NCBI GenBank assembly: GCA_036852015.1
Contig: JAANDG010000032.1
Location: 62,001 to 126,000, forward strand
Reading direction: 5' to 3'
Source: Pelodera strongyloides
Lineage: Eukaryota > Nematoda > Chromadorea > Rhabditida > Rhabditidae
DNA: 64,000 bases
Below, one piece after another: positions 32,627 to 45,300 of the stretch (within the stretch, counting starts at the first letter, position 1; the number at the start of each line of letters is the position of its first letter). The position numbers were made by a program, and so were the translations under genes. The notes under the pieces were generated by a model. The model did no database searches, was not told the origin of the DNA, and saw only the letters and a list, made by a program, of their open reading frames with translations.

Positions 32627-33044
32627 TTAAAGGGTCAGGCCCATTTCAAATGACCCCTACGTTTGATGATTCCATCTGATTCTCCATGTCAAATATAGTA
32701 GGATGCAATTTTTTTCTAATCTTCAAGCGCAAAATTCACGCCGTATTCATCGATTTACCCCTGCCAGTCATACCCAACTTTTTATCGCATTTGTCACGCC
32801 CCTTCGCGCTAATTGGGCATTATGCTCTATGGGGCGTGGCAACTGCGATATCGGCCAATCAGCGCGAATGGGCGTGCCAACTGCGATGGATAGCTGTGTA
32901 TGGACTGCTCACGGTAAATTGCTGAATAATGAGTGATTTTTGCGCTTGAAAATTAGAAAAATATTGCATCCTACTATATTTGACATGCAGAATCAGATGG
33001 AATCATCAAAAATAGGGGTCATTTGAAATGGCCTGACCCTTTAA
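32627..33044. mobile_element. Family C TTAA element, copy 2
   Basis: TTAAAGGGTCAGGCCCATTT at the left and GGCCTGACCCTTTAA at the right. The same inner CACGCCC/GGGCGTG palindromes as 12255-12668. Confidence 0.87.
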
Positions 33045-33085
33045 TCCAGATAAACGGTGCAACAATGATATATATGTGTCAATAA

Positions 33086-33114
33086 ATTTATTATTATTGT
33101 TATTATTATTATTA

Positions 33115-33196
<82 letters not shown>
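33086..33196. repeat. (ATT)n microsatellite
   Basis: About 110 bases of TTA repeats with a few TCA or TTG interruptions. The preceding CAATAAATTTATT suggests a LINE-type tail (compare 1525-1556 and 36530-36555), but no body is seen. Confidence 0.9.
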
Positions 33197-33198
<2 letters not shown>

Positions 33199-36100
33199 CG
33201 ACCATTCAAAAAAGGACTGCCACTAAAAACTGATACTCAATACTCATTGGTGTCATCCAACCATTGCACAAAATAAAAATGAACACAGAAAAGAGGAAAA
33301 CGCTAATGGATTTCCAGCCCTCCCCCCCCCCCCTTATAAGGCCCCTATAAAAGCCCTATATGAGAAGCCCTGAAGCGCCCCTGTTTAGGCCCTAAAAAGG
33401 CAAGCATCATTCCGCCACTGTACTATACATGTATGTAGACAATATCGATGCACTTCACGAAGGCACACGTTTTTTAGACTCCGAAAAAATTACTAAAATA
33501 TTTTACGGTCTTGGGAACATCGAATACAATAACGAAAGCACTGGAAGCAAATAAATATAAATAAGGACAAAGTAAAGCTGCACCTATAATTGTAATCATT
33601 GTAAAACTGGGATCTAATCATTCGATTTACAAAAAAAAGTTCTAAAACAATTAAACTGTTGTACATTTCCAGAGTCATCGCAAAAGAGACAGAATCTTCC
33701 AAGTCCAGAGATAACTAGCAAATAAAAAGAGCTTTGGAAATATCTCCCACCTCATTCAGGCAGGGAATAGTCTCCTCTCAAATATGGGCTTTCGCCAAAA
33801 TCTATCCAAAAAGTTTTTTTCAGGGCTCTGAGGTCTTACACACATACGATTAGATTATGGGATGAGATACACCATCACGTAACTTACGCGAAAGTTAAAA
33901 AATTTCATAAATTTGAATAAAAAATACTACCGACGCCAAGTATTCACAATATCTAAAGGGAACAGCGCTCAAGGGATGATGAAGCCTTGCTGGCGTAGAA
34001 TTCTAGACTTATATCTTATACTATAATTACACTCCTAGGGCATAGAGCAAAAATTGAAATTACCCACAGTTACATGCTATCATATGCGTCGCGCGCGCCT
34101 TGATGGAAATCTACGGTGTAAATCCACAAATTAAAACTTATTAACTTATTACCAACAAAGTATCAACGTATACAAATAAACAGATCTATAAACATATGTT
34201 TGTGAAAACCTATTGAGGCCGGTTGTAAGCCATAATCCGGTTACTCTCATACGTCCACTAATACTCTGCACTGCATTGCGCGATTAGTATAGATAAAACC
34301 CCAACTATCGATTTAGTGTGGCATTATCTGGCGCACTCCAGACTTGTGCTTAATTACAATACTACTCTTTCAGAAAACCCGATTCAACGAAAAAACCGTT
34401 GCGTTGTCCGAGTCGGAACCTATTAAAGGTGCACAAAAAACAAAATGCGTATAGACACCTATTTATTAGTTTAATATATTTGTGAATAATTGAACCCCTT
34501 CACATTAATACCTAATTAGGAATACTCAAACCATTGAGCCAAATCATTTGTTTGGAAATGACAATGATGGAGACTACAATTCTATGGAGATTTCAATATT
34601 AGCTCTGGAGTGCGCCGCGGCTAATTCGCTCACAGTTCACAGTCAATTTTCCGCCGAGAAAGTGAGAATTGGCACTCCAACGCAACGAGGGAGCAAACGA
34701 ATGATACATAATCCAGAGAGAGAGACCAGACACGTCGTCATCATGGGCCGCTCAATTAACCTCCTCATCTCTAATCTCTAATTATGCCACAAATAGATTG
34801 GGGACAAATCCTGGGACAATTGTATTCAATTGCAATTAAAAAGGAAACGACGAGAGACAGAGAGAAGGGGAGAGAGGATCAGAGAAACGAGAGCATCCTC
34901 TCATCAGATGTGAAAGAACGTCAAGAGGGGAAGAATTCTCTCTCTCCATCATCACATCGTTTCTGTCGTCAAGGAGACTCGGGCAAAGATCAGACGGCGG
35001 GGTCAGAGTGGAACAGATGACAGACACATCCCGTGTCAGAACATATGGGGTTCATTCTTAAAGCGGTATGGCAAGTGCTGTGTGAACAGCAAGACATCAA
35101 CACATTATAATTAAGATACAGGAAACAACAAAACAGATACAATGAAGCACTACTCACTAAATTATACATGACATAGGCACCACATCATTACATAAGCTAA
35201 GCTGCGAAGTACAGTGTTATGAAACTCCATGACTAACAAGTAAGAATTTTTTAGATGAAAATGGACTCACTCTGACTGGTTTCACAAAGACGTGGGCGTT
35301 AATCCCCCAAGGCAGTAGAAATACCTATAAAAAGTATAAGTAGTTTATGCTCTCCATAAGTATTATTATAAATCATAAAGGAAGGGAAAGTGCAAATTTA
35401 ACAATTCTACAAATTAATGATTTATTTGTAAAAAAAAGTTTCTACAAGCAAATGGATTTATACTTTTACAGTATATAAAAAGAGATACACCAACAACACA
35501 AAATAATGTAAAGATACAAAGGTAATGAGATAATCCAGTATGCTTCGATTGAACGAATTTACATCCCAAAATTCAACTTTAAAATAAGTTTATAACATTT
35601 TATTCAACAACAACAACACATTCACTGGGAAAAACACAAAGCTTCAGACAAAAATGATGGAAAATATAAAAATGATAACAAATAACAGAAAAAGGCTCAC
35701 TCATACTGTAGATCTCCAACTATGCTTTTCAAAAAATTAGCATAATTAGTCAATTAACTTCACCCTCCACTACAGTATACGCCACCGTACAGTGCGAAAA
35801 GAAAAACTTGAAAAATTCGCTATGATATAAATGACGTTAGTGTATAATACTCGAAATCTAACCGAAACAACGACAAACCTAAATTCCAACTAACAACGGA
35901 CACATAAAAAGAAACTAAATAAAGGAAACATATAAAATGCAAAAAAAATGTAGTGGAAATACGAATGATGAAAGTACTAAAGTACAATTAACTATGCAAG
36001 AAAAAAATTGAAACCTCTATACCTTAGCAACAGACCTTTTTTTAATCCAAAGGATTAAAGTTCACATGCTCTAAACACTATGAGTACTTCAAACAACAGA

Positions 36101-36377
36101 ACGGTAATAAACAAAAGCAGAACAAAAAGTCTAAAAAAAAATCAATAACTTCATACTCGGTGGAAAACTCAAGATGGTCTACAGTATCAATCGAAATTTA
36201 GATCAATGATCAGTAATGATATGAGATAATGAATACATGCACATAAAACCGGCAGCGGCATAAATCAAAGTATAACTAGAAACATTTGAGGAAAATTGGA
36301 AAATACACAAATATGTAAAAAGGAACACGAGCATACCTGGAAAGCTTGTAGCGGAATGCAAACGAAATCATACGCTA

Positions 36378-39300
36378 CTATCTGAAGTAAGTCTTGAACA
36401 AGAAGACGGCACATCCGATATGAATGACGTCACCATCCCGCAATACTACCGATTTCTTGGTGGGCTGCAATTATGATAATTAATAATGGTGTCTCAATAT
36501 TCTGTGTTGACTTTTGTGCGCATCTCCCCGATGTAATAAATTATTATTGTTATATGACTTTTCTGTGACGTGTACCTTGTACTTTGTACTTTGTATCCTC
36601 GTAACAGGGCATTCAAGTCTAGTTAAATATTTGAATTCAGTTAACAATGTGACCAACCCAGTTTCGACGTCACTACTACAATCACAACATTATTATTGAA
36701 GGTTCTTTGCTGGGAGAAGCAAGTTAGTCCATTCACTCTAAATCTCCAACACCCTCTGGAAAACAATGACTCTAATGAGCAAACCTGGTTCTACCCGTGG
36801 TGGGATACGAACCCACGAGCCGCAATGTCTGTGCTCGGAAAGGCGCCTTATACCACTGCACCACCCGCCTCCTTCATTTAATTCAGTCGATGCCAAGCCA
36901 ATTCAGTCACCAACCTTAATCATTGCTCGCTCCTTCCTTCCACATACACATTCACTCTCCTCACTCAGTGGACAACCAATCAGCTGATCGTTTACAGTAA
37001 CCCGTTCCCTGATGGCAACATTTAGAGTAAAGCTGCGCTGGTTCTGAAAATCTAATACTGAGAGTTTGAAACCAAAGCAGAACCGAAAGAAAGCGTTAAG
37101 TTATTCAAGAGCAAGATTCAACTAGAGGTTAGAGGTACCGTAGTCTGAACGAAATTCATACCAAGGCGTCCCTCAGTATTTAGGAAAAATCTTGTGTTTC
37201 CCTGATCAAGACCGCAGGGAAAACGAAAAGAAGAGACCGGAGAGATTAGAGAGAAAAAAAGAAACCATACCTTATCAAGTACCATATCAGCGTGTCTTGG
37301 TGCAATTCCATAACAGAAATCATCAACGGCTCCATCCAACTGTACGTCACAGTCAATTTCGGTACCGATCTGAAATCATCGTAGCAGCTCAAAATATTGT
37401 GGAAACACGACGCTATACATCCCAGCTCAAAATTCTGTGGAAACACGACGCTATAAGTCCCAGCTCAAAGTACTGTAGAAAAGCGAAACTATACATCTTT
37501 CCGCACTTCGTTCCATGAATTACTAATTGATTGTATGTGTGAATCAGTTACATACTGTAGTTATATAACCATGCTACCTACTCAGGCTCACTCGCATGCT
37601 TTATATAGAAAAAGTACACACAATAGCCTTAAAGCGAACTGCCAGCTCCTTTGGAAAATTTGCATATGATAAGCAAATCCTATGTATCCTATGCTAATTT
37701 TGCGCGATAGCCGTGGACGATCGCGCAAAATTAGCATAGGATACATAGGATTTGCTTATCATATGCAAATTTTCCAAAGGAGCTGGCAGTTCGCTTTAAA
37801 CCAACACATAAACGCTCACTCACTTCCCAGCGTAAGTAGAGCATAGTAACACACCGCCTGTGCAAAGTAAAACTTACGATGAATTCGATTACATCAATAT
37901 CAACTACTATTATTCATCATGCTAGATTTACCCTTATGTTTATATGTGAACAAATAGAGTAAGAAATTTGCAATCTACATAAAGTTACTCCTCACCATAG
38001 TCAGTCGTTTCTGCACTGCAAATGGCTTGCACGATCCGTATTCTGGATGTAGAAGAGCCATGATCGGACGATCCATGTCAAATAATCCTGAACACGTGCG
38101 ACATAATCAAACACAACTCTTTTTTTCATAAAGTCGATCACCGTCGACTCTTAAAGCGAAATACCGGCCGGTTCTTGAAACACATCGAGTTCATCAGTAT
38201 TCTTATGCAGCTTATGCAAATGAACATATATTAGAATAAAAAAAAATCGAGCTAAATTCGAGCAAATGAGCATAAATACGTAAGAATTCAGTTGTCCGCG
38301 ATGGGCCTCAAAAATCGGGCGGTATTTCGCTTAAACTTAACCACATCCACCTGCCCACATACCTTATGCCCTTACGTAAAATCAATATTCTAAAGTTTCT
38401 AAGTTTCTATCTTGCACCTTGCACTAGACCAACTCTTCGGGAGAATTATTGGCATCATATTCCAACCTATCAATACCATACACTGGACTTATAATTAGAA
38501 CCGTACTTAGTCAATATGCTGGACAAACCTTTTGAAAACAAAACCTACTAGTATCATATGGGCATGTCAACCAGCGTGACACATATGGAGGTGCTCCATC
38601 CAGTGGGTGGACAACGCGACGGCGAATCTCCCAGCGTGTGGGAGGGACAGACTAAAGGAGGGTAAAGGGTGAGGGTTGGGCGGGAACATGAGAACAAAGA
38701 TAAATTACCGATACACACGTGGAATTCCCAAACTGATAAATGACAGAACCACAAACCACAATACGATGCACAGTATAATAATAATAATAGTTCACACGCA
38801 CGAGTTCAACTTCTCGGTCTTTCTTTTTACCTCGGTCTACCTCTCTCCCCTTCTCTCTACTCTCCTCTCTCTCTCTCCCTCCTTCTCTCTAAGAACTCCT
38901 GAACTAAACTAAACCCACCAGCTCCTGTGCTGTCAGAGTGCTCTTCTTGACCTTCCTCTTCTCTGCTCGTCTCTCTCGTTCTCTCGCCAGTCTGCCCTCT
39001 CTTAATTGTTGTTGTTCTCTCAATTCATCATCTGAAAGAAAAAAATAAGTTGACAATCATCGAAACAAAACTTCCAATCAAAAGTACAGATGCTTTAAAG
39101 GTGAGAAATTGTTGTTGAAAATCGCGTCGCCCGATTGGGGATCCGCTATGCTACCGTAACCAATAAGAAGCTACAGTACTTTAAAAAAGCATGAAAGTGC
39201 ACAATCGATATCGATTCTTCAATCATAAAATAAAAACAACTTACCTTTACTTGTCAGTGACCTTCTCGCTTGTGATGACAGAATGCTATCCACCATGGAA

Positions 39301-42300
39301 CTGATCTCATACGAAGACAGAACCTCTTCACTTGTTTCCCCAGTGGGATCAGGCTCCCGAGGCCTCTGGAAAAAAGATATCAACTTCTTTTATTACACTA
39401 CACGTCTGCGCGCCCAGTTTAGCGTGCGAATAGGAAGAATCCAAGAATAGGACGCGACAGTTCGTTAACTATTATTCATTTAATATGTTTGACACATTAA
39501 CTACTTTTAATCCATTAACTACTATTAATCAATGAGTGAAACATTACGAAAACATACAAGTATCAATGTGGCAATTTCCTATTCAATATAGAGGGACAGG
39601 ATTTCTAATGCAAAAGTTCAGTCTCTTGAGTATAGCGCAATACTTCATACTTCCTCACTATATTCTTTCCGGGAAAGACAGAAAATTAATGACTCATTTT
39701 GATTTTTAAATCTTTTCTAAGAGTTCTGTGCATCTACTCACCTTCACACCCTTCCCTGCATTCCGTGCTTGTTGGGCGCGGTGTTTCAACACTTCCTTCA
39801 GAGTGATTCTAGCACTTTCACCGAGGTCGTCCTCACTCACCACCGTACGCATCGGACTCTAGATTTATCAAAATTCAGTTTAGTTGGTTTAGTTTATAAT
39901 AAGTTTGAACTTTGAACGAAGTAGACAATAACCAGCTTTCCTCACTCTCTCCCAACACAAAAATTGACAAAACTACACACTAACCTTACCTACTGATTGA
40001 CCAAGCAAGATATTGTTACGGCACATATATAGCCTAGGGTAAACCCTCTTACAATTAGTGTCGAAGTTATGAGATCCAAAACTTTGTGTCAACTCGGAAA
40101 ACGTCAAATAAAAATGCTATCAAAATTATCAAACGATCAAAAACCTACAGTTTCCATTACAGCATCCGTCTCCTGCACATTCCCTTCTACCGCCTGCACA
40201 AGCTGATCAACAACAAAAGATACATCGTCTTCGGAGGAAGAATCTGCAAATTGAAATACTTCGAAGGAAGGTTACATTTCCTATTCGTCACATTTAACCC
40301 CTGATTTCCGGATTTCGAATTGTTCAACAATAACAAATGTAATTGAAGGTTGCCACTCTACCACAAACGCCACAAACTACATATATCCACTAATCAATGA
40401 CTCTCACCTCCATCAACGTCCATCACTTCCTCGTCGGCTGGTTCCTCCTTTATCGGTGTCTCCATGACGGTGTCTACATCTCTGTCGCTCTGCATCTTTC
40501 CATCTGTCTCCATTTCAGCTTCTCTCTGCTCCTCCTCGTCTGGATCACTCTTCACTGCCGGAGTCTCTTCTGTAGACGTTGTCGACACACTCCTCGACAC
40601 CAATGATGACACACTTCGCTGCTCCCCATCTGGGTCACTCTTCACTGTTCGTGATTCTGCTGTAGACGTTGTCGGCACACTCCTCGACAACAACGGTGAC
40701 ACACCTCTCTCTGATGACACATGCGAGCTTGGAATGTCCTCCTTGCTAGGAGCAACATTAGCCGACACGTCACAACGCACAGAGGTTGATGCTACTGAAG
40801 CTGACAAACAAATACTCGTCTGACGTTTCCTATTCGCATAACATTCTTCAACGGGAACGTCGAGATTCAGGTATGCAGCACTGTTCGTCGTACAAGTGAC
40901 ATTGCACTGTGTAGAGAAGTTCTGGTCTTGAGACGAAGGCTGAGACAAATGGTATGACATCTCAGGAGTCACAGCTACTGATGATGGAGAGGCTCGCGGT
41001 TCGCCTGCAACAGCTCCCTTCATAGAACCTGAAGTAGCCTCTTCAACGAAGAGACTTGCACTCTTCGTATTCGAAGGTTCTCGAGTAATTGAAGAGATAT
41101 CTCGTACGACATCTGAAGTTCCGGTCACTTCGGGTAGAGATGATTCGACGTCGCCAACTTGATTCCACTGAGCGTCTCTCCCTCCCTCAATACGCTCAAC
41201 AGGCCGATCCACAGCAGTAGAACTATTTCCTTGCTCAGAATTATGAGTCCACGAATCAACAGCACTCAGTACGCCCGGATCGATCTGCAACATAGCTGTA
41301 CACTATCTATTCGATAAATTCTCACAACCTCTTCGCGTCTCTCTTTCTCTCTCTCTCTCTCTCTCAATCACGCTTATATCTCTCCCCCACATCAGTAAAA
41401 CAAAAGTAATCGCTAAACCTCTCTCTCCTTCTCATCTTCCTCTCTCTCTCTCTCTCTCTCTCCAATAATGCTCATATCCTTTTCCTTCTCTAAACAGCGA
41501 ACAACTTACCCAGAATTGCTTCAGCTCCTCCAGCAAGGCTTTCGATTTCTCGGATGCCAGTCTCGGGGTGTCTTGAGCAACCGTCTGATCCTGATGACCA
41601 GGCTCGTTGAATCTCTGCTCACTAGTAGGAGCTTGTTCAGAAACAGCAGAAGAACCTTGTTGATGTTGAACATCAGATCGCCCATCACCATAGACATTAT
41701 GAGGATAGGGCACTGGGTGGGAAGAAGCAATTGGAATCGGTGCTCCACCTAAAAATCTTACTTTTTACTCTATCTCCAACTCTCTGCGTTTGCGCTTTTT
41801 TGTTAATTAACTGCCGTGGGTACGCACTGACGAGACCCGACTACGGTGAAGTCATCGTCTGCGAAGGGTCGAAACGGGGTTGCCATATAATATATGGCAT
41901 GTTCATTGTTTTCTTTCCGTATAAGTTATTCACTTGTATGTTTCCAGTTTATTTCCTCTTTTATTTGACTAATGTGCTGCCCCACCCGCATATTCCCAAC
42001 TAACCTCCATCCTCTTTAGCTGCGTGAATACTCATGTAAGATTCAAAATTCTAACCATGCGATGGTAGCAATACTGCCTGAAGAGGAGCTCCTGGGTACA
42101 GTGAATTCTGCGGTGACGCCAAGTAGGCCGTCTGCATGGGTGGTCCGGAAAACGTCTGATATTGATTGGTCTGCGACGCCGCGGGGGAACCATGTGGCTG
42201 CATTGTCAGTGGACTCGCTGTAAGCAAACGTTTATATGTATGTAGAAATACTAATAAATTAGAACCAAAACGTACATTAATAATAATATAATAAATGTTT

Positions 42301-45300
42301 ATTGGAACAGTGAGTCGTAGGGATAAAGAAGACAAGTTCTTGAGGTAGTGGCTATTAGCTCGCAAACCAAAAGGTACCCTAAGATTACGTAGATTAGGAC
42401 TAGGATGTAGTCTAAGGTTTGGGGTCCTTGACGCGCTTTATGACCTGACGCCTCGTGGCTTACTGTAATTTGACACTCTTTTTCTAATGTACACACTTGT
42501 AGAGTAATGTCTACGAACTACGTAATTTTGGTTTCAGAACTTACTTAATGATAATGTAATGGCTTGTGTGGTCTTTGCTGTTTTATCAATTTCCGTGAAA
42601 CATAACCGTTTCACAAAAAAAAGTAATTCAATTCTACCACACTAGCTAGCACAAGGTCCACACACTAAAGCACGTATGTGCCCTGATGGGCCAGGCTACA
42701 ATCTACGACAAAAGCAAATGACGAAGTCTGTTTGGGACGTACGACAAAGAGGAAAGTACATCGCTGAGTGAGAGGCGGCGGGCTAGGCCACGCCTCTCAG
42801 CGATCAGGCAGCTAGAGAGAGAATTAGGATGCAACATAAGTCTCAGCTAAAACGCATAGTCAAGAAAAAACATACCCGTCGAATAATACTTCTGAAGCAT
42901 GGGCACCGGAATCGGAGACGGTCGTCCTTGAGTGTAAACCTGGTGCATTAGCTGTGTTCCATAAGGTTCACCACAAACCGGCGAGGTCATATCCTGGTAG
43001 GTGTACTGTAGTGGGAAGGCCGTAGTACCTTGGTTCTGATGAGGAGTAGCACCGCACTGCACCCGCACATCTTGTTGGGGAGTATCCGCGGGCGGTTGAA
43101 TTCCGGCAAGGGTGGGCGGCGCGGGGATCGCCGTCAGGGGTGCGACTCCCGGGATGGTATGTCCGATAGGTGAGAAGGACTGGGACCCGGGTGCGGGCAC
43201 ATTCTGTGGCTGGTTTGACGGGACATCACAGTGTGCGTTACTGCGCTGTGGAACTGCAGGACCCATGCGACCTGTATCAGAAAGTTCAGGTTCACGATTC
43301 TGACACTTCCCATGTTGCTGACTCGGCGAATCTTCCTGTTGTTGTATTGCGGGCATCGTCTGACACTCGCTGACGGAACGCACCTAAAGAGTGAACATCT
43401 ACATCTTCTTACATACAAACCAGATGGAAAAGGTGTACGGTGGTTAACCGACTGAGCTGTGGTCGTATGCACGAACGCGCCGGGGAGCTCCCAGCCTTCC
43501 AGCCTTCCAGTGGGAGATGAGAGACAAAGAGGGATCACACGAATCAGAGACAAATTCTCCCACCCTGGTATCAAAAACGCTACTTAGACAGATTGACTCG
43601 GTGGGAGATACTCGAAATGTCTCACTAACCCCACAATCGTGTCCATCGCTTAGTTGTTTCGTCTTGGCAGTCGTTGCAGCAGATACAATGCGTCCAATGT
43701 ATACGGTAGATGAAGTTTCAGCAAGTGCTGAAAGAAACATCCATCAACACGACAGTAATCAAGACACCGAAATTCTCTACTCGTAAACTCGTAATTTCTA
43801 AATGCTGGCTGAGTAAAAAACTAAGTTTTTTTAAAGAAAAGTACCTGGCGGCACGACTGGCAATCCATCCACATGTCTGGGAAACACCACCATGTCTCTA
43901 GATGGGATTGATGACGAACTGACATTCGCAAGCAAAAATTGCGTAGTCGACGCCAGTGAAGCGGAACTAGACACGGTATCCGGGGATGCCACCTGGAATA
44001 AAAAGAATACTGATGCGTCTCAGGAATAATCAAGAAAGCTAAACCTTCGCTCTACAGCCAAGAAGAATACAGTACTGTCAGTAGCATAAACCAGACCTAC
44101 CATTGTCACAGTCGTCGAGGTAGAAGGCAACACTCCCGGCCGTCCTACGACAATATTCGCTCCATTCGGATTCAAAATTCTAGTGGGCGGAGTCAGGCCA
44201 GGCAGATGAGGAACCGACGTCGACCGTTCATTCGCCTTGCTCACTGGGGACGGAGTTCCCGTTCCAGAATGGGAATGTTGTCCAGTCACACTCGAGTGGG
44301 AGTATGCACCGTGCGCAGCAGAATGCGGTCGCGAGAACGCCTGGAACTTTTGAACTGAAGTCACCCAATGAAATATGGCATACCAAGTCCCTGTCATTTA
44401 TGTAATAGTTTATTGATACACACAGAGAAACATATGCAATCAAAAGGATACCCTAAGATGAAGGCGGGATTGCGGGTTTAGGTTTAGAGCAAGATAAAAC
44501 ATATGCACGAAACATCTCAACTTTGATAATGTTTCGGCTCGAATACCTTCGGCCCAAGTGTCAATCATTATCGACCACAAATGCAAATGCACTGCATTAC
44601 ATAGAAAATATATATTTCTAACAAAGATAGGTTTATCGCACCATATTTTTCGTCGTTCCAACTGGCAAAAGGAGGGGCGTCTTGGGTGCCGACGGCACGA
44701 CAGAAGTCTTGTAAGGCGTCTGAAAGTATGGTGGATGGTAGTCAGAGGCCGCATTCACCAACACACAGGGAGCCTCCCCTGGCCTCCTAGGGAGCTAAAG
44801 AGTGCGTGGAGAGTGCGAGAGCAGAAGATATTCAGAGCGCTCGAGAGCCTAGGGAGGGCTCCCTGGTGTTGGTGAATACGGCCTCAGGGAAAACTACTGA
44901 AGAAAGAACAAAAGGTTGAAAAACTATAGAAGGTGACAATTCGGCGCATCGCAAATCAGTCATAATTCATCTCATACGATAAAGAGCGCGGTTACATCTC
45001 CGGAAGATGAACTCTGAGGCCATATTCATCACTCAATCCCCCATGGTGAATTCCCCGTCTTTTTCTCTGCGTGTCTAACCTTAGAATGCTATTTTCTGTC
45101 CCCAGTGACTAATTCCCTGGTGAATATGGCCTCTGAATAACCAACCACATCAACTGATGAGGCAACTGATCCCTCCGTGGACGCGGATCGAATCAGAGGC
45201 GTCGAGCGAAGTTCCTGCAATTGGAGTATGGTAAATGAGTGCAAGACAATTGTTGTGCATACTGTAGTTCGTCGAGTGGTCTCTCATCTCATGGGATGAC

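Larger units (their letters stand above)
31365..36377. other. Intergenic region: 5' of unc-119, 3' of the PHF12-like gene
   Basis: 5 kb of AT-rich DNA with a family C element (32627-33044), an (ATT)n tract, GA-rich tracts at 31855-31920 and 32490-32517, and a C9-10 run near 33323. One orphan exon-like stretch occurs at 35271-35324 (-). The unc-119 promoter should lie in its left part. Confidence 0.55.

Noticed and set aside
33006..33276. Poly-Asn and poly-Leu frames
   Set aside because: They are translations of the (ATT)n tract.
35271..35324. Exon-like 54-base stretch on the minus strand (VFLLPWGINAHVFVKPVR) with good splice sites
   Set aside because: It lies past the stop of the PHF12-like gene, and its phase does not fit the first exon of unc-119. 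No partner exon was found.
43821..44033. Alternative frame of the exon at 43845-43992 (WHPRIPCLVPLHWRRLRNF...)
   Set aside because: It would fix the next junction, but it breaks the preceding one. The Ser-rich frame fits the surrounding composition better.
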